Under the pieces are notes generated by a model. The model saw only the letters and a list, made by a program, of their open reading frames with translations, ran no database searches and was not told the origin of the DNA. Made by a program: the position numbers and the translations under genes. From the NCBI RefSeq assembly GCF_000518765.1, contig NZ_KI912493.1, positions 62,001-126,000 of the forward strand: 64,000 nt of DNA, written 5' to 3'. Below, one piece after another: positions 26,229 through 34,888 of this stretch (position 1 is its first letter; each line of letters starts with the position of its first letter). This DNA is from Ruminococcus flavefaciens ATCC 19208 (GTDB taxonomy: Bacteria; Bacillota; Clostridia; Oscillospirales; Ruminococcaceae).

Positions 26229-27245
26229 ATTAAAATACTACTTATCGGCGGCACAGGTACTATAAGTATGGCTGTCACAAAACTCCTTGCACAGCAGGGA
26301 CACGAGGTCATTCTCCTTAACCGCGGATCACGGAATAAACAGCTCCCTGACAGAGTCAAAACTATCCAGTGTGATATATCGGACGAGACAGAAACTGCAA
26401 AAAAGCTTGAGGGAATGAGCTTTGACTGTGTCGGCGAATTCATCGGCTTTGTGCCTGCACAGGTTGAACGTGACTTCCGCCTCTTAAACGGCAAGACTAA
26501 ACAGTACATTTATATAAGCTCCGCTTCTGCTTATCAAAAGCCCCTTTCAGACTGCGTGATAACTGAGAGCACTCCCCTTGCCAATCCCCACTGGCAGTAT
26601 TCAAGGGATAAGATAGCCTGTGAGGAATACCTTATGAAGCAGTACCGTGAAAACGGATTTCCTGTTACTATAGTCCGTCCGAGCCATACCTACGATGAAA
26701 GATCGGTGCCTCTCGGAGTCCACGGCGACAAGGGCAGCTGGCAGGTGGTGAAGCGTATCATGGAGGGCAAGCCAGTAATAATTCACGGCGACGGCTCTTC
26801 ACTCTGGACTATCACCCACAACAGCGACTTCGCAAAGGCTTATGCCGGTCTTATCGGTAATATCCACGCTATAGGTCAGGCTTTCCATATCACCTCTGAC
26901 GAGAGCGTTACGTGGGATCAGATATACTCAATTATCGCAGATGAGCTTGGTGTGGAGCTTAAAGCCTGTCATGTATCATCTGACTGGCTCAATGCTGTAG
27001 GTCCTTACGACTTTGAAGGGACTCTCCTCGGCGACAAGGCTTGTACAGTTATTTTCGATAACTCAAAAATAAAACGTGCAGTACCCGATTTTAAGGCTAC
27101 TGTACGCGCAGATCAGGGCATCAGGGCTACCGTGAGATATATCCTTGAGCACAGGGAATGTCAGGTCGATGACCCCGAATTCGATAAATGGTGCGATAAA
27201 GTAGTCGCAGCAATGGAAAAGGCTAAGAAAGATTTTTTAAACTGA
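26229..27245 (+). CDS. NAD-dependent epimerase/dehydratase family protein, probable ATT start
   Basis: 338 residues as read here. The Rossmann motif KILLIGGTGTIS lies upstream of the first ATG (26268), so initiation there would delete the nucleotide-binding loop. Reading back, ATT AAA ATA at 26229 gives the usual family N-terminus (M)KILLIGGTGTIS, 7 nt after GAGAGGTG; an in-frame TGA at 26220 closes the frame. Hence ATT is the likely start, unless the base is a sequence error. Other motifs: YISSASAYQK (active-site region of an extended SDR) and VRPSHTYDERSVP. Substrate unknown, probably a nucleotide sugar. 37 nt before an alcohol dehydrogenase. Confidence 0.88.
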   Translation: MKILLIGGTGTISMAVTKLLAQQGHEVILLNRGSRNKQLPDRVKTIQCDISDETETAKKLEGMSFDCVGEFIGFVPAQVERDFRLLNGKTKQYIYISSASAYQKPLSDCVITESTPLANPHWQYSRDKIACEEYLMKQYRENGFPVTIVRPSHTYDERSVPLGVHGDKGSWQVVKRIMEGKPVIIHGDGSSLWTITHNSDFAKAYAGLIGNIHAIGQAFHITSDESVTWDQIYSIIADELGVELKACHVSSDWLNAVGPYDFEGTLLGDKACTVIFDNSKIKRAVPDFKATVRADQGIRATVRYILEHRECQVDDPEFDKWCDKVVAAMEKAKKDFLN

Positions 27246-27282
27246 GTCATATGATAATAAATAAAAAGGAGGAATATTTTTT

Positions 27283-28464
27283 ATGGATAATTTTCAGTTT
27301 TTCAGTCCGACAGAATTCATATTCGGAAGAGATACCGAAACAAGAGCAGGTGAAATGGTAAAGAAGTACGGCGGAACAAAGGTACTTCTGCACTACGGTT
27401 CAGGCTCGGCTGTAAGGTCGGGACTGCTTGACCGCGTAAAGGCTTCACTGGATATAAGCGGCATCGCTTATACAGAGCTTGGCGGCGTTAAGCCAAATCC
27501 CCGTGATACACTTATTTATCAGGGCATCGAGATATGCCGCAATGAGGGCGTTGATTTTATCCTTTCAGTAGGCGGCGGTTCATGTATAGACTCCTCTAAG
27601 GCTATCGCTCTGGGCGTTCCCTATGAAGGAGATTTCTGGGACTTCTACGGTACAGGCAAGAAGGTAGAAAAGGCTCTCCCCGTTGGTACTGTCCTCACTA
27701 TCGCCGCGGCTGGCAGTGAGGGTTCGGGGGCTTCTGTTGTAACTAAGGAAGAGGGCTGCCTGAAGCGTGATGTAGGCTCTGACCTGCTCCGTCCCCGCTT
27801 CTCTATCCTCAATCCCGAGCTTACCTGCTCACTCCCTGCTTATCAGACTGCCTGCGGTGCTACGGATATTATGGCTCACGTTTTCGAGCGTTACTTCACA
27901 AATACCCGTGAAGTCGAGATAACAGACCGCCTCTGCGAAGCTGTTCTCCTGACTATGATAAAGGAAACTCCACGCGCTATCGCGCAGCCAGATAACTATG
28001 ACGCACGTGCAAATATAATGTGGGCAGGTACTGTTGCTCACAACGATATCGTTGGAGTCGGAAGAAGTCAGGACTGGAACAGCCACGCTATAGAGCATGA
28101 GCTCTCGGCTCTCTATGACTGCGCTCACGGTGCAGGTCTTGCAGTTATCATGCCTGCATGGATGGAATTTGTATACAAGCACGATGTTATGAGATTTGCT
28201 CAGATGGCTGTACGAGTATGGGGCTGTCAGATGAACTTTGAATTCCCTGACGAAACTGCCCTCGAGGGTATCGCCTGCTTCAGAAGCTTCCTTCACAGTA
28301 TAGGTATGCCTATTAACTTCGAGCAGCTCGGTGCAAAGGAGGACGATATACCTAAGCTTGTCAGAAAATTCGGTATCGGCGACGGCAGAACAGGAGGCTT
28401 CGTTCACCTTTCTGCTCAGGACGTTGCGTCTATATATCGTATCGCTGCTAACGCAGGTCTGTGA
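27283..28464 (+). CDS. Iron-containing alcohol dehydrogenase
   Basis: 393 residues, group III ADH, closest in pattern to NADPH-dependent butanol dehydrogenases. N-terminal nucleotide-binding domain with GGGSCIDSSKAIA (about 97-109); metal ligands in the C-terminal helical domain: Asp in CGATDIMAHVFE, His in AHVFE, and His residues in HAIEHELSALYDCAHGAGL. Reduces an aldehyde to an alcohol during fermentation; substrate not determinable. AAAGGAGG upstream of the ATG, 37 nt after the SDR. Its 3' end overlaps the convergent protease gene by 17 bp. Confidence 0.95.
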   Translation: MDNFQFFSPTEFIFGRDTETRAGEMVKKYGGTKVLLHYGSGSAVRSGLLDRVKASLDISGIAYTELGGVKPNPRDTLIYQGIEICRNEGVDFILSVGGGSCIDSSKAIALGVPYEGDFWDFYGTGKKVEKALPVGTVLTIAAAGSEGSGASVVTKEEGCLKRDVGSDLLRPRFSILNPELTCSLPAYQTACGATDIMAHVFERYFTNTREVEITDRLCEAVLLTMIKETPRAIAQPDNYDARANIMWAGTVAHNDIVGVGRSQDWNSHAIEHELSALYDCAHGAGLAVIMPAWMEFVYKHDVMRFAQMAVRVWGCQMNFEFPDETALEGIACFRSFLHSIGMPINFEQLGAKEDDIPKLVRKFGIGDGRTGGFVHLSAQDVASIYRIAANAGL

Positions 28465-29026
28465 TATCACCTGCAAAAAGAGCTAAAGATACGGCAAGAA
28501 GCGGAAAAGCTTCTCTTCCGAAAAAATACACAGTGGCTGCTGAAATGACTATCAACAGCAGTTTAACGGTATTGAGGATATGCATGACTGCTCTTTCACA
28601 GACAGTGCCTACTGCAAGCTGTGATATTATTGCTCCGCCATCGAGACTTCGGTAAGGAAGCATATTATACACGGCAGCAACAAGGGTGAGCTGTGCAAAG
28701 CTCCCGTGATATCCATATATACTCAGCAATAAATATAAGAGAATATTGGCGGCAGGTCCTGAAAGCAGCACAAAAAGTCTGCTTTTGTCGGAGATACTGC
28801 CGCCTTTTCGCGTCCCTATAACTATTCCCGCGCCGCTTATATCAACTGACCTGATGCTGCCGCCTGTAAGCTTCAAAGCAATAAGATGACCTGCTTCGTG
28901 CAGCAGGCATACTGCGTAAAAGCTGAGTATCAGTCCGCTGCTGCGCATAAGAAATATCAGGGCATTGAAAACAAGGAACGAAAAATGTATGCGCACATCT
29001 GCTCCGCGTATCCTAATGCTTATCAA
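28448..29026 (-). CDS. M50 site-2 protease, SpoIVFB-like
   Basis: 192 residues, polytopic membrane zinc protease. HEAGH at about 44-48 (zinc ligands and catalytic Glu) is in the second hydrophobic segment; SGPAANILLYLL follows, and YNMLPYRSLDGG provides the third zinc ligand Asp, as in the NxxPxxxLDG motif of SpoIVFB. SpoIVFB cleaves pro-sigma-K in the mother cell, so this is the likely role in a spore former. The start is TTG 29026, 6 nt after GAGGG, overlapping the upstream small gene by 14 bp. No CBS domain. Confidence 0.85.
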   Translation of the reverse strand: MISIRIRGADVRIHFSFLVFNALIFLMRSSGLILSFYAVCLLHEAGHLIALKLTGGSIRSVDISGAGIVIGTRKGGSISDKSRLFVLLSGPAANILLYLLLSIYGYHGSFAQLTLVAAVYNMLPYRSLDGGAIISQLAVGTVCERAVMHILNTVKLLLIVISAATVYFFGREAFPLLAVSLALFAGDITDLR

Positions 29027-29279
29027 AAAAATCCCTCAGCAGGTCAATGGGATTGACTATAACGCAGCTTCTGTCCTCTGCAAATCCTTTCAGTCTTGCA
29101 AATACCGCTTCTGTAATATCGGGATAGAAATACCTTCCGCAGCAGAAAAGTGCCGCTAAAAGTATGCATAATACAGCTTGCGTAGCTATTACGTCATCGG
29201 CTTTGTTTTTACGTTTTCTTTCGTATGTATCAAGCAGCTCCTCTGTCGTATCCTGCTCTGCTTTTTCTTCATTTTCCAT
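29013..29279 (-). CDS. Small single-pass membrane protein upstream of the M50 protease
   Basis: 88 residues: acidic/basic N-terminus (about 1-30), one hydrophobic helix (about 31-50, IATQAVLCILLAALFCCG), then a short extracellular or intermembrane tail. Overlaps the protease gene by 14 bp, so translation is coupled. It occupies the position of SpoIVFA, the inhibitor/anchor of SpoIVFB, but lacks the M23-like C-terminal domain, so it may be a reduced SpoIVFA. That identity is inference from position and topology. Confidence 0.75.
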   Translation of the reverse strand: MENEEKAEQDTTEELLDTYERKRKNKADDVIATQAVLCILLAALFCCGRYFYPDITEAVFARLKGFAEDRSCVIVNPIDLLRDFFDKH

Positions 29280-29357
29280 AATATCACCTCTGTAAAAAAT
29301 ATGCGAAAAAAACGAAAAAATGCAAAAAAATCCACGTTTTTTCCGTAAAAGAAAGTT

Positions 29358-29363
29358 TATAAT
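29358..29363 (+). promoter_or_regulatory. -10 element of the deacetylase gene
   Basis: TATAAT 43 nt before the ATG at 29406. I see no good -35 at 17 nt (sequence there is A/T and lysine-codon-like AAAA runs), so it may be read by a sporulation sigma factor; uncertain. Confidence 0.45.
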
Positions 29364-29405
29364 AGTATTGCGGAATCTTCCGCAACTAAATCAGAGGTAC
29401 AAAAA

Positions 29406-30140
29406 ATGAAGATAAATATTCCTGCTGCACTGCTTACCGCTGCCGTTATGCCTTGTACTGCCGTTGTGGCTGCCGATAATACTAAAATAGGCTACGGTCA
29501 GGGAACGGAAGTCGATGAAAAGAACCGTCCTCTCGGTGCAGTACAGTTCAACAGCCGATTCGGCGACCTTGATGCCTTCGCCCTGTCGGAGGACGAGAAC
29601 AGAATAATCATCACCTTTGATCAGGGCTATGAAAACGGTTATACCGCTAAGATACTCGATACCCTGAAAGAAAAAGACGTTCAGGCTATATTCTTCCTGA
29701 CAGGTCCTTATGCTAAAACTGAATCCGCTCTTGTCAAGCGTATGATAGACGAGGGACATATTCTCGGAAATCACGGCATGACTCACGCAAGTCTGCCGAC
29801 TCTCTCAGATGATAACGCAAAGGAAGAGATAATGTCACTCCACGACTATGTATTGAACAACTACGGCTATCAGATGCAGTATTTTCGCTGCCCCTGCGGC
29901 GAATACTCCGAACACGCTCTCGAAACAGTCAAGAAATACGGCTATGTATCACTTTTCTGGAGCAGTGCCTACGTGGACTGGAACACAGACGCTCAGCCCG
30001 ATCCTGCCGAAGGACTGAAAAAACTCACGGATATGGCTCACGGCGGTGAGATACTCCTGCTCCACTCGGTGTCTGCTACCAACGCCGAAATACTCGGAGA
30101 CCTTATAGACAACTTCCGCGCCAAAGGCTTTACGGTATAA
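29406..30140 (+). CDS. Polysaccharide deacetylase, PdaA-like (delta-lactam pathway)
   Basis: 244 residues, exported. Signal peptide 1-23 (AVVA-AD). NodB/CE4 fold: motif 1 is IITFDQGYENGYT, close to PdaA (TFDNGYENG) rather than the usual TFDDG; motif 2 is GNHGMTH (metal His residues). Motif 3, usually RPPxG, reads FRCPCGEYSEH; then LFWSSAYVDWNT and ILLLHSVSATNAE match PdaA end motifs. PdaA removes acetyl from muramic acid so that delta-lactam can form in spore cortex. Fits with other sporulation genes here. Gln for the second Asp and Cys-Pro-Cys in motif 3 are unusual. Confidence 0.88.
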   Translation: MKINIPAALLTAAVMPCTAVVAADNTKIGYGQGTEVDEKNRPLGAVQFNSRFGDLDAFALSEDENRIIITFDQGYENGYTAKILDTLKEKDVQAIFFLTGPYAKTESALVKRMIDEGHILGNHGMTHASLPTLSDDNAKEEIMSLHDYVLNNYGYQMQYFRCPCGEYSEHALETVKKYGYVSLFWSSAYVDWNTDAQPDPAEGLKKLTDMAHGGEILLLHSVSATNAEILGDLIDNFRAKGFTV

Positions 30141-30146
30141 AAAAAT

Positions 30147-30170
30147 GGGGACACATCTGTGTCCCCTGTT
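30147..30170 (+). terminator. Terminator of the deacetylase gene
   Basis: GGGGACAC-ATCT-GTGTCCCC followed by TGTTTTCTT; an A-run before it may allow use on the minus strand for the convergent gene. Confidence 0.85.
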
Positions 30171-30201
30171 TTCTTGGCAGATAATATCCTGTAAATTTCT
30201 A

Positions 30202-31062
30202 TTATGCCAATCTGCCCTTGATAACGAGAGTGCTTACACCTGCCTGTGTTGTCCACTCTCCTGTTGTCTCGTCCTGTGTGAACTGTGCGGCAGGTACTGT
30301 CACCTGACCGTCAAGGCTTGTGAATACTCCTGTATCGGGATCGTAAGCATAATTGGTGCCCGATACCCATGCAGTGCCGTTGAACTCGGCTGTAAGTCCG
30401 CTGAGTGCAGGTGTGAAGGTATCGCTGAATATTACATTATCAACAGCTTCTGCGGCTGTCGTACCGAAATTCTGGATAACAAAAGTGTAGGTCACTTCGC
30501 CGTTCTCCTCTACAGCCGCAGGACTCAGTGACTTGCTGATAGAAAGGTCTACACCCTCGGTGTAGGAAATAGTCTCGGAAGCTGTCACAGGCTCAAAGCC
30601 TGCACCGCTTACTGTGACAGTATTAACTATCTCGCCGTTTGTGCCAAGCGGAGCAAAGACGTTGGTATCTGCTGAATATACAAGCATTGCATTGCCGCCT
30701 GCGGGTACATTTATACCTGTAACTGTGAGAGGTGAAAGTGAAGTTTCGGCAGGTGCTGCCTGCTGTACGCCGTTTACATAATAACAGAGAGTACCCTCAT
30801 TGTAGCTAAGCGGAACTGCTGTACTGTTTTCCTCGCCGAAAGTATACTCGCCTAAATTGTCTGTAACTGTAAGTCCGTTATAGCAGCTTGAACCTGTATT
30901 GACAATACTTATCATAAATACATTTTCGCCGCCCTGTGAATAGGTGTCTGATACCGCATTCTTTGAAACTGAAAGCACTTCCAGTATCTCACCTGCTGTT
31001 ATATTTGAGCTTGCAACTGTTCCATTGTAGGAAAGAGTCGCCTGATTATAGAATGTTGCCAT
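30202..31062 (-). CDS. DUF11-domain repeat protein
   Basis: 286 residues. Two DUF11/TIGR01451-type beta domains: one at about 20-110 (FMISIVNTGSSCYNGLTVTDNLG) and one at about 165-250 (VDLSISKSLSPAAVEENGEVTYTFVIQNFG, where I count the family pattern NxGxxxAxxVxxxD). ATG 31062 is 8 nt after GGAGG; an ATG at 31077 overlaps that site. No signal peptide or anchor visible, which is odd for a family that is usually on the surface; similar short forms occur in Clostridia and some are linked to spore surfaces, but I cannot confirm that here. Acidic and very low in basic residues. Confidence 0.78.
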   Translation of the reverse strand: MATFYNQATLSYNGTVASSNITAGEILEVLSVSKNAVSDTYSQGGENVFMISIVNTGSSCYNGLTVTDNLGEYTFGEENSTAVPLSYNEGTLCYYVNGVQQAAPAETSLSPLTVTGINVPAGGNAMLVYSADTNVFAPLGTNGEIVNTVTVSGAGFEPVTASETISYTEGVDLSISKSLSPAAVEENGEVTYTFVIQNFGTTAAEAVDNVIFSDTFTPALSGLTAEFNGTAWVSGTNYAYDPDTGVFTSLDGQVTVPAAQFTQDETTGEWTTQAGVSTLVIKGRLA

Positions 31063-31097
31063 AATATTATCCTCCATATGGCAGATGACTGCCGTAT

Positions 31098-31121
31098 TAA
31101 GGGAGGGAGTCCCCTCCCTCG
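31098..31121 (-). promoter_or_regulatory. GC hairpin in the DUF11 leader
   Basis: Minus strand GAGGGAGGGGACTCCCTCCC, 36 nt before the ATG. A strong hairpin just ahead of the ribosome site; may protect the mRNA or act as attenuator (followed only by TTAATA). Confidence 0.5.
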
Positions 31122-31161
31122 GTAATATTATATGCAGTTTCCTGATTTTGCGTGAAATATC

Positions 31162-31190
31162 AGAAGCGCACTGATGACCAGTGCGCTTCT
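31162..31190 (-). terminator. Hairpin directly after the CobW gene
   Basis: AGAAGCGCACTG / CAGTGCGCTTCT with 5-nt loop, abutting the CobW stop codon. The T-run on the minus strand is weak (TGATATTTC), so it is a probable but not perfect intrinsic terminator. Confidence 0.6.
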
Positions 31191-32171
31191 TTATATTGAA
31201 ACATATTCTTTGTCGGTATTTAGCTGCATTATGTACTCGTCTATACGCTCGCGGGAAATACCGTCACCGATAACGATGAGCACGGGCTGTCCCTCGGCTA
31301 CAGTGGATATCTCCGTTTTTTCACGGGTAGCATTTACTTTCAGCCAGCCGCCATTTTCAAGTGGAAGTGAGCCTTTTATCCTGAATATAATGCCGCATCT
31401 TTCATCATTCATTATTCTGTCAATAAGCGGCGATATCTTCTCCTGCGGTATATTTATATGCATGAAATAATGCACAGAACTCTGTATATCCTCGGGGCTG
31501 AACTTCTTCACATAGCTCGAACCGCGATAGCCTGCATTTTTGAAAAGCTTATAATCGTCATCAGCGAATGACTCCCAATCCTTTGCGACTATATCACACA
31601 TTGTCAGTCTGCGGTCGCAGCGTATAGCTTCAAGAGAGCTGTTAACGTGAGAAAGTACACGCTCGGCAGTCTGCTCAGCCGTTTCATTCTTTATGTTTCC
31701 AAGCTTACTGAGTATGAGCTTTCCGCAGCAGGCTGCCTCAGAGCCGAGGAGATACTCCATCTGCTCTGAAAGCTGCTCTTCCATTTCAGAGTCCACTATA
31801 GTAAGCACGCTGCCTATCTCGAACCACCTGTCAAGGGGAGACTCGTGCAGTATATCGAAGAATTCGTCCATATCGAATATTCCCGAAGGCTCAACAAGTA
31901 CACGGTCAAAATGCTGCATACCGAGAGATATGAGCTGGGTTTTGAAACGCCTTCTGTGACAGTCCGCATCGCAGCCCCCTGCTATCATTTCAAGACGGCA
32001 GTTATCGCATTTAAGCTCCTGCAATATCATCATATCTATATTTACAGCACCGAAATCGTTTTCAAGAATGGCGATATTCTCGCCTTTATCTATGAAATGC
32101 CGCGCATATTTCATCAGGAACGTGGTCTTTCCCGAACCGAGTATTCCCGTTATAAGGTCTATTTTTGTCAT
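31191..32171 (-). CDS. CobW/HypB/UreG-family GTPase (G3E metallochaperone)
   Basis: 326 residues. Walker A GILGSGKTTFLMKY at about 10-23; a Cys-rich metal-site region ELKCDNCRLEMIAGGCDADC at about 52-72 replaces the usual CxCC; VEPSGIFD at about 95 is the family switch-region signature. The C-terminal about 90 residues are a CobW_C-like domain. Such proteins insert zinc, cobalt or nickel into target proteins; the metal is unknown. It follows trpF but has its own promoter in the 90-bp gap, so it is a separate unit. Confidence 0.88.
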   Translation of the reverse strand: MTKIDLITGILGSGKTTFLMKYARHFIDKGENIAILENDFGAVNIDMMILQELKCDNCRLEMIAGGCDADCHRRRFKTQLISLGMQHFDRVLVEPSGIFDMDEFFDILHESPLDRWFEIGSVLTIVDSEMEEQLSEQMEYLLGSEAACCGKLILSKLGNIKNETAEQTAERVLSHVNSSLEAIRCDRRLTMCDIVAKDWESFADDDYKLFKNAGYRGSSYVKKFSPEDIQSSVHYFMHINIPQEKISPLIDRIMNDERCGIIFRIKGSLPLENGGWLKVNATREKTEISTVAEGQPVLIVIGDGISRERIDEYIMQLNTDKEYVSI

Positions 32172-32195
32172 AAAAAACTGCCTCCTTCATATTTC

Positions 32196-32224
32196 AGTAT
32201 AACACATCGACTCATTCAAGTCAA
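32196..32224 (-). promoter_or_regulatory. Promoter of the CobW gene
   Basis: Minus strand TTGACT (32219-32224), 17-nt spacer, TATACT (32196-32201); GAAGGAGG precedes the ATG at 32171. Confidence 0.75.
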
Positions 32225-32261
32225 ATTTGTGTTAGCTCTGAATAATCAGGAAGCAGCTTAT

Positions 32262-32855
32262 TCATTTTCTTACCGCCTGTGCAAAGGCGTTCATTTTATC
32301 AAAGTCCTTGAAGCCGTCAGTTTCAAGGCAGGAGCTTGCGTCCACTGCATAAGGTCGGAGCGTTTTCACAGCATCTGAAACATTTGCAGCAGTAAGCCCG
32401 CCTGCAAGGAAGTATTCACGTTTTATCTCACCAATTACCAACCAGTCAAAGGTCTCTCCCGAGCCCTGTCCCGAATCAAGCAGCACATAGTCCGCACAGC
32501 TGCTCTCAGCGGCTTTTATATCGGCTTCTGAGCGCACTTTATATGCACGTATTACGCAAATACCAAGCTTTTTAAGTTCCGCTGCGTAATCCTCGCTCTC
32601 TTCCCCGTGAAGCTGTACAGCTCTTATAGCACCGCTGTGGACTATATCAATAACGTCCTCTATGGGCGAATTTACAAATACTCCTACAGGAGTAATGCTG
32701 CTGTCAAGTTTTTTCGTAAGCTGGGCAGCAGTCTCAGGCTGTACATATCTCTTACTGGACTTTGCAAATACATAGCCGATATATTCGGGATTTATCCTGT
32801 TTGCGTACTCAATATCGACCTCTCTGCGCAGTCCGCACATCTTTATCTTTGTCAT
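32262..32855 (-). CDS. trpF: Phosphoribosylanthranilate isomerase
   Basis: 197 residues, third enzyme of tryptophan synthesis. TIM barrel with KMCGLRREVDIEYA at the N-terminus (catalytic Cys), VQLHGEE at about 80, LLDSGQGSGETFDW (catalytic Asp) at about 126 and LAGGLTAANV plus VDASSCLE for phosphate binding near the end. Starts 1 nt after trpC stop; last gene of the trp operon. Confidence 0.96.
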   Translation of the reverse strand: MTKIKMCGLRREVDIEYANRINPEYIGYVFAKSSKRYVQPETAAQLTKKLDSSITPVGVFVNSPIEDVIDIVHSGAIRAVQLHGEESEDYAAELKKLGICVIRAYKVRSEADIKAAESSCADYVLLDSGQGSGETFDWLVIGEIKREYFLAGGLTAANVSDAVKTLRPYAVDASSCLETDGFKDFDKMNAFAQAVRK

Positions 32856-32856
32856 A

Positions 32857-33633
32857 TTATCCTTTCAGCTCAGCAAGCTTCGCTTTTTTATCGGCTGCGC
32901 GCATAAGGGTCTCGCCTATGAGAACTGCGTTCACCCCTGCTTCACGAAGAAGCCTTATATCCTCTGCAGACTGAACTCCGCTCTCAGAGACGAAGCTCAC
33001 ATTTGCGGGAGCAAGCTCCCGCAAACGGCGGCTGTTGCCTGTATCTACTGAAAAATCCTTTAAATTACGGTTGTTAACACCTATTATACGCGCACCTGCC
33101 GCAACAGCCGCGCGAAGCTCCGCTTCGTCGTGAGCTTCGACGAGAGCAGACAATCCCAGCTCGTCACATACGCCTATATATTCGCTTATCTGCTGCTGAG
33201 AAAGTATCGAGCATATTAGCAGAACTGCCTTTGCGCCGAGGAGCTTTGCTTCGTATATCATGTATTCATCAACTGTGAAATCCTTACGGATACATGGGAT
33301 ACTCACATTAGACGCGATCTCACGAAGATATTCGTCACTTCCGAGGAACCACTTAGGCTCTGTGAGTACTGAAATACAGTCAGCTCCTGCTGCTTCATAT
33401 TCCTTTGCGATGCTAAGATACGGGAAATCCTCAGCTATAATACCCTTTGACGGAGAAGCCTTCTTGCACTCGCATATAAAAGCAATATCGTCCTTTTTAA
33501 GTGCGTTTTCAAACTCAAACTGTCCTTTTGGAAGTTCAAGTGCCAGCTTTTTTATATGATCTGCGGAAAGATTTTCCTTAGCCGCAGCCACACGCTCACG
33601 GGCGTGGTCGGCAAGCTTGTCAAGTATAGTCAT
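32857..33633 (-). CDS. trpC: Indole-3-glycerol phosphate synthase
   Basis: 258 residues. Motifs: ECKKASPSKGII (catalytic Lys) at about 55, VLTEPKWFLGS at about 90, RKDFTVDEYMIYEA (catalytic Lys of second site), LVEAHDEAEL, IGVNNRNLKDF and SESGVQSAEDI. Lies 8 nt after trpD and 1 nt before trpF, so the three are tightly coupled. Confidence 0.97.
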   Translation of the reverse strand: MTILDKLADHARERVAAAKENLSADHIKKLALELPKGQFEFENALKKDDIAFICECKKASPSKGIIAEDFPYLSIAKEYEAAGADCISVLTEPKWFLGSDEYLREIASNVSIPCIRKDFTVDEYMIYEAKLLGAKAVLLICSILSQQQISEYIGVCDELGLSALVEAHDEAELRAAVAAGARIIGVNNRNLKDFSVDTGNSRRLRELAPANVSFVSESGVQSAEDIRLLREAGVNAVLIGETLMRAADKKAKLAELKG

Positions 33634-33641
33634 TTTTCACC

Positions 33642-34661
33642 TCAGTTGTTGGATTCAGCAATGAATTTATCCATTGCTGCAAGAGCCTTGCCGCTGTCGA
33701 TAAGCTCGGCTGCCTTTGCAACACCATCTGCCATAGACTCAGCTTTGCCGCCGATATATATAGCAGCACCTGCGTTGAGAAGAACTGCGTTTCTCTTGTG
33801 TCCCTTTATCTCGCCTGCAAGGATACCGCGTGTTATAGCTGCATTTTCCTCAGGTGTACCACCCTTGAGATCGTCCTTTGTACAGCGTTCAAAGCCGAAC
33901 TGCTCAGGAGTTATCTCATAGTTCTTCATCCAGCCGTCCTTGTACTCGCATACAGCAGTAGGAGCACTCAGTGATATCTCGTCAAGCTTGTCAGTACCGA
34001 AAACTACCATGCCGTTCTTTGAACCAAGCTTCATAAGAACCTCTGCAACAGGTTCAAGGAGAACTCTGTCGTATACGCCGAGAAGGTGATGAGAAGGACA
34101 GGCAGGATTTGTAAGAGGTCCGAGGATATTGAATACTGTTCTGAAGCCCAGCTCCTTGCGGATAGGACCAACATATTTCATGGAAGTATGATACTTCTGA
34201 GCAAAGAAGAAGCAGAAGCCCACGTTTTCAAGGAGCTGTCTGCACTTTTCAGGCTCAAGATTGATATTTGCGCCAAGTGCTTCGAGGCAGTCAGCAGTTC
34301 CCGAAAGTGAAGATGCAGCACGGTTGCCATGCTTTGATACCTTTATACCTGCTGCTGCGATAACAAAAGCGGAAGTTGTTGAGATATTGAAGCTGTGTGC
34401 ATTATCTCCGCCTGTTCCGACAATTTCAAGGAGATCCATGTTATGCTCGAACTTTATAGCTGCATCACGCATAGCAGCTGCACAGCCTGTGATCTCATCT
34501 ATTGTCTCAGCCTTTGTGCTCTTTGTGGAAAGAGCAGACAGAAAAGCTGCATTCTGAGTAGGAGTTGTCTCTCCTGCCATGATTTCCGATATTACCTTGT
34601 AAGCCTCATCATATGTAAGATCCTGCTTGTCAACGATCTTTACGATTGCTTCTTTAATCAT
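33642..34661 (-). CDS. trpD: Anthranilate phosphoribosyltransferase
   Basis: 339 residues. Joins anthranilate and PRPP. Signature [19 protein letters not shown] at about 78-96 (PRPP loop), [21 protein letters not shown], and LGPLTNPA near 190. Full length. Preceded by a 227-bp gap with repeats separating it from trpA, where most Firmicutes have trpEG joined to trpD. Confidence 0.97.
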   Translation of the reverse strand: MIKEAIVKIVDKQDLTYDEAYKVISEIMAGETTPTQNAAFLSALSTKSTKAETIDEITGCAAAMRDAAIKFEHNMDLLEIVGTGGDNAHSFNISTTSAFVIAAAGIKVSKHGNRAASSLSGTADCLEALGANINLEPEKCRQLLENVGFCFFFAQKYHTSMKYVGPIRKELGFRTVFNILGPLTNPACPSHHLLGVYDRVLLEPVAEVLMKLGSKNGMVVFGTDKLDEISLSAPTAVCEYKDGWMKNYEITPEQFGFERCTKDDLKGGTPEENAAITRGILAGEIKGHKRNAVLLNAGAAIYIGGKAESMADGVAKAAELIDSGKALAAMDKFIAESNN

Positions 34662-34692
34662 AATAAAAACCTCCTGTTATAAATTTATTTTT

Positions 34693-34752
34693 GTAGGGGA
34701 CGGACGAACTCTGTTCGCCCTTACTCGGAACGCCGAGGGCGGCGTTCCCTAC
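34693..34752. repeat. Two GTAGGG-type palindromes between trpA and trpD
   Basis: 34693-34720 (GTAGGGGACGGACGAA..TTCGCCC) and 34727-34752 (GGAACGCCGAG..CGGCGTTCC with CTAC). A small palindrome GCAGCGTCACGCTGC follows at 34871-34885. No gene in the 227-bp gap. Confidence 0.85.
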
Positions 34753-34888
34753 AATGTGCTAATGGCTCAAAGCATAATTTAGCAAATCACACGATGTTAT
34801 TTGCCTTTCATTCATTATCCCTCGCGGCGATACCTTTTCTTTCGCAGGTATTTTATCGCGGAGAAATGGTGCAGCGTCACGCTGCAAA

